From: an uncultured Ruminococcus sp.
GTDB lineage: Bacteria; Bacillota; Clostridia; UBA1212; UBA1255
Length of the DNA stretch: 10,419 nt
NCBI GenBank assembly: GCA_902782885.1
Contig: CACZOW010000015.1
Coordinates: 1 to 10,419 of the forward strand
Direction of reading: 5' to 3'
Every line of letters begins with the position of its first letter. Position 1 is the first letter of the stretch. The position numbers and the translations under genes were made by a program. Of the stretch, positions 1 to 5,755 are shown in pieces. Below the pieces are notes generated by a model. The model did no database searches and was not told where the DNA came from. It saw nothing but the letters and a program-made list of their open reading frames with translations.

Positions 1-474
1 CACCTGTATCAGATCCGGCAGTACGCGGAGTTTTCCGGCGCGCTGGCGGCGCTGGAGGAGGCGGCGCAGACCGGTGCGGACAAAGCGGAACTGCAGAAGG
101 GCGTGGACGCCCTGAAATGCGATATCCCGGAGTACAACTGTGTCACCGGCCTGTGGGGACAGCCGGAAGCGCGGGCCGCGTTTGAGCGGGTCAACGCTTT
201 TTGTGCGGACAACGGATTGACGCCGCCCGGTCGCAGCGCCGCGTCGCGGTATTATCAGAAACGGCGGCTCGTTGACCGCCTGACCGTGGCGCAGCGGGGC
301 CGCGGCGCGCAGCTCTGGGTGGATTGGACGTATTATGAAGGGGACATGCTCGGCGCACAATACGCCCATGCGCTGCTGGACGAGCTCTGTGCGGAAGGCG
401 TGCTTATCAGGAACGACCGCGGTCAATACGCCCTTGCCGCATGGGATAATTTCCGTTTCGATATTTCAGAATGA
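1..474 (+). CDS. Unrecognised protein, C-terminal part (5' truncated by window edge)
   Basis: An open frame runs from the first base to a TGA at 472-474, giving the last 157 residues of a protein whose start lies outside the window. I do not recognise the family. The visible part is soluble and mostly helical in appearance, with no signal peptide or membrane segment. It is rich in Ala, Leu, Arg and aromatic residues, with a Tyr-Tyr-Gln-Lys-Arg-Arg stretch about two thirds along. The last 40 residues (around YAHALLDELCAEGVLIRN) resemble the helix and wing of a winged-helix fold, but that is only an impression. The frame stays open across the window edge and its codon use is like that of its neighbours, so I take it as a real gene. 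It ends 47 nt upstream of the -35 box of the next gene and is probably a separate transcription unit. Confidence 0.7.
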   Translation, partial: HLYQIRQYAEFSGALAALEEAAQTGADKAELQKGVDALKCDIPEYNCVTGLWGQPEARAAFERVNAFCADNGLTPPGRSAASRYYQKRRLVDRLTVAQRGRGAQLWVDWTYYEGDMLGAQYAHALLDELCAEGVLIRNDRGQYALAAWDNFRFDISE

Positions 475-482
475 TCTCGGAT

Positions 483-516
483 CGATCCGCCGGCGGCATT
501 TGGCCTCCGCCGATCG
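483..516 (+). terminator. Weak imperfect hairpin after the first gene, possible terminator
   Basis: CGATC (483-487) and GGCGG (492-496) pair with CCGCC (507-511) and GATCG (512-516), with a four-base bulge on the left arm and a ten-base loop. Only three T residues follow (517-519), so this is a poor intrinsic terminator. It could simply be a structured spacer between the first gene and the mecA promoter. The left arm also contains the perfect palindrome CCGCCGGCGG (487-496). Confidence 0.25.
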
Positions 517-521
517 TTTGG

Positions 522-550
522 TTGAAATTTCGCAAAAAATCTGGTATAAT
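522..550 (+). promoter_or_regulatory. Sigma-A promoter of the mecA-like gene (extended -10)
   Basis: A -35 box TTGAAA (522-527) and a perfect -10 box TATAAT (545-550) are separated by exactly 17 nt. A TG at 542-543 gives the extended -10 form TGGTATAAT. Transcription would start near 557, leaving a 5' untranslated leader of about 50 nt before the ATG at 609. A second TATAAT at 580-585 has no matching -35 box and is probably fortuitous. This is the only convincing promoter I see on the plus strand, so it may also serve the genes downstream. Confidence 0.8.
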
Positions 551-608
551 GACTCCGTATGCGGCCGCACAGGGAACGCTATAATAACGAAAGGAGCATT
601 GACCGGAA

Positions 609-1574
609 ATGAAAGTGGAAAAACTTAACGATAACTCGGTACAGATCGAGTTCAGCGGCACCGAAATGGCACAGCGCGCGATCAACGTCCGCCGCCTCAA
701 TATTGATGCTCCTGCGTACAAAAAGCTGATGCGCGATCTGATCTCCCATGCGGAAATCGAGCTCGGCGCGTCTATCGGCACGGTCCGGGTCAACACTTAC
801 CAGCCCGACGATCCCGCCGGCCTCGGTTTTGTGCTGGAAAATATTACGTCCGCAGGCAATAACGATAAGAGCGCCGTTGACGCTCCCGGACGCCGCACGG
901 AATCAGCGGAGCTTCCGAAGGCAAAGAAAGACTCCGCACCGCTGGCCGGCGTACCGCAAAAAAACGCGGCAAAGCCCGCGGAAATGAACGCTTCCGGCGA
1001 AGCGACGCCCGCAAACGGCGCTCCCGCGAACGGCGCCGACCTGGCGGAAGCACTGATGCGCAAGATCATGTTTGACGGCCTCATGTCGCTTCAGGCCGCG
1101 GTTTCCGGCGCGCAGAACGCGCGCAGGGGCAGAAACCGTGGCGAGCGAAATCCTCAGGAAAGCGAGGAAGAGGTCGCGGGAATTCCCGGCACCGACCAGG
1201 GCGCCGACGAACCGGACACCCTGGCGGATACTCTCGGCTACCGCCGGCAGATGCTGTTCGGAGAAAACTACAAAACGGAGGGCGGCGTGGCAGTCGCTGC
1301 CTTTGCCGTATATGACGAACTGTACGATTATTTCCGGGAACACCGCGGTTTCGGCACCCTGAGATCCGCGCTGTACGAATATCGCGATATATTCTATGTC
1401 GTGCTGGAAGCCGGCCCGGAACAGTCTGCCAAACTTGAACTGCTGGACGACACCGCCGGTGAATTCCGGGGCGCCCTTGTGCCGGGGCTTTCCGCGCTCA
1501 CACTGCTGAACGAATACGGCACGGTCATTTTTGCAAAAGGCGCGGTGCGCAAGATCCGCGCGTCGCTGGGATAG
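609..1574 (+). CDS. mecA: MecA-like adaptor protein for the ClpCP protease, with long internal linker
   Basis: This 321-residue protein has the two-ended layout of MecA/YpbH adaptors, which in Bacillus bring substrates such as ComK to the cytoplasmic ClpC-ClpP protease. Residues 1-80 match the MecA N-terminal domain: the opening MKVEKLNDNSVQI, then a helix ending near HAEIELG, then a beta strand. Residues 225-320 match the C-terminal ClpC-binding domain, including FAVYDELYDYF, LYEYRDIFYVVLE and the ending LLNEYGTVIFAKGAVRKI. Between them lies a linker of about 140 residues rich in Ala, Gly, Pro, Glu and Arg, with one probably helical stretch (about 144-168). B. subtilis MecA has 218 residues, so the extra length is in the linker. 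An AAGGAG at 591-596 precedes the ATG by 12 nt, slightly long but the only sensible start. The assignment rests on pattern similarity at both ends. Substrates cannot be inferred. Confidence 0.75.
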   Translation: MKVEKLNDNSVQIEFSGTEMAQRAINVRRLNIDAPAYKKLMRDLISHAEIELGASIGTVRVNTYQPDDPAGLGFVLENITSAGNNDKSAVDAPGRRTESAELPKAKKDSAPLAGVPQKNAAKPAEMNASGEATPANGAPANGADLAEALMRKIMFDGLMSLQAAVSGAQNARRGRNRGERNPQESEEEVAGIPGTDQGADEPDTLADTLGYRRQMLFGENYKTEGGVAVAAFAVYDELYDYFREHRGFGTLRSALYEYRDIFYVVLEAGPEQSAKLELLDDTAGEFRGALVPGLSALTLLNEYGTVIFAKGAVRKIRASLG

Positions 1575-1590
1575 ATATTGACGCCGCACA

Positions 1591-1646
1591 GCGCAGCTGA
1601 CGATCTGCGCCGAAAGGCGGAGCACGCTCCGGGCATAGATTGCCCG
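1591..1646 (+). other. Three tandem hairpins in the thyA leader
   Basis: The 95-nt gap between the mecA-like gene and thyA holds three short inverted repeats in a row. GCGCAG (1591-1596) pairs with CTGCGC (1605-1610) around an 8-nt loop. GGAG (1619-1622) pairs with CTCC (1627-1630). CGGGCA (1630-1635) pairs with TGCCCG (1641-1646) around a 5-nt loop. The second and third share base 1630. None is followed by a T run, so these are not intrinsic terminators. The last ends about 10 nt before the ribosome binding site. They may be processing or stability elements, or a translation-control structure. I recognise no known riboswitch. Confidence 0.4.
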
Positions 1647-1655
1647 CGCGAAAAA

Positions 1656-1663
1656 GAGGGGGA
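1656..1663 (+). promoter_or_regulatory. Ribosome binding site that sets the thyA start
   Basis: A purine run GAGGGGGA lies 6 nt before the ATG at 1670. The frame stays open upstream to a TTG at 1640, but that codon lacks a ribosome binding site and would add ten basic residues absent from the family. The ATG at 1670 is therefore preferred. Confidence 0.7.
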
Positions 1664-1669
1664 CAACAC

Positions 1670-2500
1670 ATGAGCAGCGCCGACACCGCTTTCATCAACA
1701 CTTGCAAAGACATACTGGAGCACGGCACCTGGGTCCGCGACCCGAGAGTGCGTCCGAAATGGGAGGACGGCTCTACCGCGTACACCATCAAAAAGTTCGG
1801 CGTAGTGAACCGCTACGATCTGTCGCAGGAATTTCCGCTGCTCACGATACGTCCCATCAGCTTTACAAAGGCCGTGGACGAGATCCTGTGGATCTGGCAG
1901 AAAAAATCCAACAACGTGCATGACCTGAACAGCCACATCTGGGACAGCTGGGCGGACGAAAACGGATCCATCGGCAAAGCGTACGGCTACCAGATGAGCG
2001 TGAAGCACCAGTACAAAGAAGGCATGTTCGATATGGTGGACCGGGTGCTGTACGACCTCAAAAACAATCCGTGCAGCCGCCGGATCATGACGAACATATA
2101 TAACTTTCAGGATCTGCACGAGATGGCGCTGTATCCCTGCGCGTACAGCATGACGTTCAATGTTGTCGACGACAAACTCTGCGCCATACTTAACCAGCGC
2201 TCGCAGGACATGCTGGCGGCCAACGCCTGGAACGTTGCCCAGTACGCCGCGCTGGTCCTGATGTTCGCGCAGGTGAGCGGATTGAAGCCGGGCGAGTTCG
2301 TACACGTCATTGCCGACGCGCACATTTACGACCGCCACGTGCCTATCGTGGAAGAGATCATCAAGCGCACCCCGTTCCCGGCGCCCAAAGTCACGCTGGA
2401 TCCGGAGATCACGGATTTCTACAAATTTACGCCGGAAAGCTTCAAGGTTGAAAACTATCAGCACGGCGAAAAGATCGGGCGCATACCGGTAGCGGTGTGA
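1670..2500 (+). CDS. thyA: Thymidylate synthase (ThyA)
   Basis: This cytoplasmic enzyme of 276 residues transfers a methylene group from 5,10-methylene-tetrahydrofolate to dUMP, making dTMP and dihydrofolate. The catalytic cysteine is Cys157 in the motif LYPCAYS. Glu71 lies in the conserved DEILWIW helix. The phosphate-binding arginines are the Arg137-Arg138 pair (CSRR) and Arg177 in NQRSQD. Asp180 and Asn188 match the uracil-contacting residues, and His219-Tyr220 (AHIYDRH) match the sugar-binding pair. The length is close to the usual 264-280. The active site reads PCAY rather than the E. coli PCH, and LAANAWN replaces LGLPFN. This places it in the branch seen in many clostridia and in B. 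subtilis ThyA, so I do not think it is defective. It lies 57 nt upstream of folA, which recycles its dihydrofolate product. No separate promoter is evident in the 95-nt gap before it. Confidence 0.97.
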   Translation: MSSADTAFINTCKDILEHGTWVRDPRVRPKWEDGSTAYTIKKFGVVNRYDLSQEFPLLTIRPISFTKAVDEILWIWQKKSNNVHDLNSHIWDSWADENGSIGKAYGYQMSVKHQYKEGMFDMVDRVLYDLKNNPCSRRIMTNIYNFQDLHEMALYPCAYSMTFNVVDDKLCAILNQRSQDMLAANAWNVAQYAALVLMFAQVSGLKPGEFVHVIADAHIYDRHVPIVEEIIKRTPFPAPKVTLDPEITDFYKFTPESFKVENYQHGEKIGRIPVAV

Positions 2501-2544
2501 CGCGGCGGACGACGGCGCCCGCGAGTGCGGACGGAGACGAGCTC

Positions 2545-2550
2545 AGGGAG
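2545..2550 (+). promoter_or_regulatory. Ribosome binding site that sets the folA start
   Basis: AGGGAG lies 7 nt before the ATG at 2558. The open frame extends upstream to 2525, but those codons have no ribosome binding site and would add residues before the first beta strand of the enzyme. The start at 2558 gives the usual N-terminus MNLVVAVDEK. Confidence 0.7.
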
Positions 2551-2557
2551 ACAGAGA

Positions 2558-3106
2558 ATGAATCTGGTTGTTGCGGTAGATGAAAAATGGGGCATCGGCT
2601 ACAGGGGAGACCTGCTGGTGCGGCTGAAAGAAGATCTTAAGAATTTCGCGGCGCTGACCCGGGGGAAAACGGTGGTGCTGGGCTCGAATACGCTGGCAAC
2701 GTTTCCGGGAGGCCGCGTGCTGAAAGGCCGCCGGAACATCGTGCTGAATCCGGATCCGGAATACGCGCCGGAAGGAGCGGTAGTTGCCCACAGCATTTCG
2801 GAAGCGCTGGAGCTCATTGACGCCGCGGGCAGCGACAACGTCTGGGTCATCGGCGGAATGAGCATATACCGCCAGTTTCTGCCGTATTGCCGCCGCGCGT
2901 ACGTGACGAAGATCAAAGCGGACTTCAAAAAAGACGCGTATTTCCCGGACCTGGACGCGGATCCGCGCTGGAAATGCGTATTCAAAGGCAACGACCACTA
3001 CAGCCGCCCCGGGGACAAATTGGGCGAACTGGATTGCGGCCGGACGCCGGACAACGTAAGCTTCTGCTTTACGGTTTACTCCTCCGATCCCGCAGATTTC
3101 AACTGA
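2558..3106 (+). CDS. folA: Dihydrofolate reductase (FolA)
   Basis: This 182-residue cytoplasmic enzyme would reduce dihydrofolate to tetrahydrofolate with NAD(P)H, completing the cycle started by ThyA just upstream. It opens with the strand NLVVAVDEKWGIG and has the substrate-binding acid Asp26 in LKEDLKNF. It also carries the NAD(P)H-binding Gly-Gly at 99-100 in VWVIGGMSIY, Thr117 in YVTKIKADF and the FP-D segment at 129-131. It ends with the usual strand FCFTVY. Two family features differ. The Leu-Pro-Trp that usually precedes the acid reads Leu-Val-Arg (20-22). The Gly-Arg-x-Thr motif that binds the 2'-phosphate of NADPH reads Gly-Ser-Asn-Thr (42-45). The length is about 20 residues above E. 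coli FolA, mainly near 145-165. Spacing and orientation support one transcript with thyA. Diverged but probably functional. Confidence 0.92.
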   Translation: MNLVVAVDEKWGIGYRGDLLVRLKEDLKNFAALTRGKTVVLGSNTLATFPGGRVLKGRRNIVLNPDPEYAPEGAVVAHSISEALELIDAAGSDNVWVIGGMSIYRQFLPYCRRAYVTKIKADFKKDAYFPDLDADPRWKCVFKGNDHYSRPGDKLGELDCGRTPDNVSFCFTVYSSDPADFN

Positions 3107-3164
3107 ATACTGATCTTCGAAAAAGATATAACTGAAGGCGATTTTCACCGGCAGAGAGGTACAT

Positions 3165-4811
3165 ATGATAAGTTTTTTTAAGAGAAACGGTAAAACGCGG
3201 CGCGGAACGCGTAGACGCGGCGCCTTGATGATATTGATGGCGGTACTGGCGGCAATGCTGCTGACCGCGAATCCCGGCGCGGCGGCCGCGGGGACACAGG
3301 GGCAGGAGAACGTCAATAAGCCCGTAGTCATAATGCTGGACGCGGGGCACGGCGGCAGCGATCCCGGCGCGGTCCGCACCGTGGGCGGTGTGGAATACGC
3401 CGAACGTGCCTTCAACGACGCGCTGATGGCGGCGTGCTACGAGCGCCTCACGCAGTACGACAACGTTATAGTGTACCGCACCCGCGTGGCGAACAACCAC
3501 ATTTCTACCTACGCCCGCGCCACATACGCGCACAACGTGGGCGCCGATCTGTTCCTGTCATTCCACATCAATTCTTCCGATTATAAGCCGGATAAAACGC
3601 GCGGCGCCAGCACAATAATACCCTGCGGCAACTACCGCAAAGAACTGATGACCCGCACCGCCCAGCTGACGGATAAGATCCTGAAGCGGCTTGAGACCGT
3701 CGGCCTCAAAAACAACGGCTATACTATCCGCAAACTCGAAGACGCCGCGTATCTGAACTATCCCGACGGCAGTGCGGGCGACTATTACGAAGTCATACGC
3801 ATGGGCGTGAATTACAATATCCCTTCGCTGATCCTGGAGACCGCGTTCATTACCAACGACGGCGACCTGGCCATGCTCAACGACAAAACAAAGATCGCGG
3901 AGATCGGCGCGCAGGTGGCTGACGCTATTGCCGACATGTTCAGCCTCAGGATTACGGGCAATACGCTCCCGCAGCCGGTCCAGACCGCCCAGACCAGCGG
4001 CGTTTCGCTGGGCAGTGTGCCCAAGACCTTAAAATTAGGCGATGTTTACCCCCTCACGGCGTCCGGAGGCTCCGGTGAGGGTGAATATGTGTTCACGGCT
4101 TCAAACAAGCATATCGCCCGCGTAGAGGGCAATAATCTGATCATAATCGGCGGCGGTGCGTTCCGCGTCACCGTTACGCGCTACGAGGGCGAGACTACCA
4201 CGCCCCGTTCCGCGGGCAATACCAACGTCACCGCCCAGGGCGTTACCTCCGGGATCACCGGTGAACTGGCGAAGCTGGAATATGATTCCGGCACCGGGAC
4301 GTACCGCGCCCGGGTCAATGTAAAACTTGACAAACAGGTGGAACTCGCTCCGCCTCAGGGCACCGTGAAAGCCGCGGTCAAAGGCGGCGAAACGGTCACC
4401 GGCAATTTCAGCGAAGCGGGGGAGTGCGTCCTGGAAATGGCGTTTTCGGGCCCCGGTACATATGAATGTACGCTGAGCTACACGTCCGGTCAGTACGACG
4501 GCTACACCGTACCGAATCCCGCGGGCATCACGCTGGAAGTTGACCCCGAAAAAGCGGCGACACCCACTCCGGCCCCCACCGAGGCTCCAACTCCCACACC
4601 GGAAACGACCGAAGTTCCCGAAGCCACCGAAACACCCGCGCCCACCGAAGCTCCTACCGCCGTACCGGTCAGGACCGAAAAAAACGAAAGCAACCGTGAA
4701 GCCGAAGTTTCTTTCGGCATGCTCGAAATTCTTATGTGTCTGCTGGTGGTCGCCGTGATCGTGACCGTGGTCCTGGTGATCAAACTGGCGTCAAGAAAAA
4801 AGCGCCGCTGA
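3165..4811 (+). CDS. Membrane-anchored N-acetylmuramoyl-L-alanine amidase (Amidase_3) with Ig-like domain
   Basis: This exported cell-wall hydrolase would cut the amide bond between N-acetylmuramic acid and the stem peptide of peptidoglycan. A basic start followed by a hydrophobic segment (21-40) forms the signal sequence. The zinc amidase domain covers about 53-262: His62 in LDAGHGG, Glu80 in the EYAERAFN stretch, His134 in SFHINSS, and catalytic Glu225 in LILETAFIT. Residues 280-345 look like a bacterial Ig-like (BIG) domain (TASNKHIARVEGNNL). Residues 362-458 look like a second beta-sandwich. A Thr/Pro/Glu-rich stalk (463-500) leads to one transmembrane helix (about 519-541) and a basic tail SRKKRR, with no sortase LPxTG motif. 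GAGAGGT sits 4-5 nt before the ATG. The gene follows folA by 58 nt and meets a minus-strand gene 3 nt beyond its stop. The enzyme class is secure. Its role in division, sporulation or remodelling cannot be told. Confidence 0.9.
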   Translation: MISFFKRNGKTRRGTRRRGALMILMAVLAAMLLTANPGAAAAGTQGQENVNKPVVIMLDAGHGGSDPGAVRTVGGVEYAERAFNDALMAACYERLTQYDNVIVYRTRVANNHISTYARATYAHNVGADLFLSFHINSSDYKPDKTRGASTIIPCGNYRKELMTRTAQLTDKILKRLETVGLKNNGYTIRKLEDAAYLNYPDGSAGDYYEVIRMGVNYNIPSLILETAFITNDGDLAMLNDKTKIAEIGAQVADAIADMFSLRITGNTLPQPVQTAQTSGVSLGSVPKTLKLGDVYPLTASGGSGEGEYVFTASNKHIARVEGNNLIIIGGGAFRVTVTRYEGETTTPRSAGNTNVTAQGVTSGITGELAKLEYDSGTGTYRARVNVKLDKQVELAPPQGTVKAAVKGGETVTGNFSEAGECVLEMAFSGPGTYECTLSYTSGQYDGYTVPNPAGITLEVDPEKAATPTPAPTEAPTPTPETTEVPEATETPAPTEAPTAVPVRTEKNESNREAEVSFGMLEILMCLLVVAVIVTVVLVIKLASRKKRR

Positions 4812-4814
4812 TAG

Positions 4815-5753
4815 TCAGTTATCCCGGTTTTGCGTCTCGCTCAGGATCCTCAATCCGGACACGTCCGGGCCGTTGACGGCGCTGTCAACGCACTTCAGCG
4901 TCTGCTCCAGCTGCGCTAATGTGCTGGAGCCCGCGATGGCAAAAGTCGGAAACGGCTGTCTGAGCACGTATGAAAGTGAAACGGCGCAGGCGTCGGCGCC
5001 TGCCGCGGCGATCCGGTCATATATCTGCCGGTTCCCGTCACAGTCGAACATACGGCGGGTCAATTCCGGCAGCGGATCACCGTTCTGCAGTTTCATAAAA
5101 TAGCCTTTAGCCTGCGAGGAGTAGCAGACGCACATCATGTTCGTTTGCTTGTGGTATTCATACAGCCGGCTGTCCATCTCGACGAGCGTGTCGTCGATCA
5201 CCGTGTGCTGGCGCGCAAGACTGAATTGCGGCTGATCCGCGGAAAAACCGGTAAGCCCGTGTGCCGCGGCATATTCCTGCGCCTCGGCAATACGTCCGGC
5301 ACGCCAGTTTGAAACTCCGATATGCCGCGCATAACCTTTTTGCAAAAACAGATTCAGCGTTTCAAGGATATCCGCCACCGGGCGCGATGTATCGTCGCGG
5401 TGCAGGTAATACATATCTACGTGATCTGTTTTCAGCGCGTCCAGACTGTGCAGGATATCGAATTCAAGTTCGTTCCGGCTAAGCCGTCCGGTGTGCATTG
5501 ACGATATTTCCGGATGACCGCCTTTTGTGCCCAGGAAGACCTTATCCCGGTTGCCGCCTTTTACCAGCCAGCGGCCGAGCGCCGCCTCGCAGTCGCCGAA
5601 ACCGTAAATGCGCGCGGTGTCAATAAAATTGCCTCCGTACGCTAAATACGTATCCAGAAAATCAAACGCTTTGGGCAGGTCTGCCGTGCGGATCCGGTCC
5701 GCGCCGAAGGCGACCGCAGAAAGTTTACGCCCTAATACAACTCTGTACTTCAT
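4815..5753 (-). CDS. Aldo/keto reductase family oxidoreductase
   Basis: This 312-residue cytoplasmic protein has the aldo/keto reductase TIM barrel. Such enzymes reduce aldehydes or ketones with NAD(P)H. The catalytic tetrad is visible: Asp45 in NFIDTARIY, Tyr50 in the same motif, Lys77 in LGTKGGH and His118 in YYLHRDD. Further family marks are IGVSNW (145-150), the strand with ADQPQFS (172-178) and the cofactor-phosphate region AIAGSSTLAQLEQ. The length is typical. The substrate cannot be read from sequence. The ATG lies 2 nt after the stop codon of the M18 peptidase gene and has no ribosome binding site of its own, so translation is probably coupled to it. The frame stays open upstream through the peptidase gene, but that extension is a shadow. 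The stop codon is 3 nt from that of the convergent amidase gene. Confidence 0.93.
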   Translation of the reverse strand: MKYRVVLGRKLSAVAFGADRIRTADLPKAFDFLDTYLAYGGNFIDTARIYGFGDCEAALGRWLVKGGNRDKVFLGTKGGHPEISSMHTGRLSRNELEFDILHSLDALKTDHVDMYYLHRDDTSRPVADILETLNLFLQKGYARHIGVSNWRAGRIAEAQEYAAAHGLTGFSADQPQFSLARQHTVIDDTLVEMDSRLYEYHKQTNMMCVCYSSQAKGYFMKLQNGDPLPELTRRMFDCDGNRQIYDRIAAAGADACAVSLSYVLRQPFPTFAIAGSSTLAQLEQTLKCVDSAVNGPDVSGLRILSETQNRDN

Positions 5754-5755
5754 GG

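Noticed and set aside
1578..1606. TTGACG as a -35 box for a thyA promoter
   Set aside because: At 17 nt spacing the -10 position reads CGATCT, far from TATAAT, so a sigma-A promoter is not supported.
1394..2464. A 356-residue open frame on the minus strand, opposite the mecA-like gene and thyA
   Set aside because: It lies opposite two well-identified genes. Its translation is rich in Arg, Val and His, with no family motif. Long antisense frames are expected in GC-rich coding DNA.
3113..3132. Hairpin ATCTT/AAGAT and a TATAAC upstream of the amidase gene, as a terminator or promoter
   Set aside because: The stem is 5 bp and AT-rich with no T run on the plus strand. The TATAAC has no acceptable -35 box 16-18 nt upstream.
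2543..3415. A 290-residue open frame on the minus strand, opposite folA and the start of the amidase gene
   Set aside because: It spans the 3' end of one real gene, an intergenic gap and the signal-peptide region of another. There is no motif support.
4796..4823. Possible minus-strand terminator after the aldo/keto reductase: GATA/TATC pairing followed by a run of six T
   Set aside because: The stem is only 4 bp, AT-rich and separated from the T run by 8 nt. The T run is the complement of lysine codons of the amidase tail.
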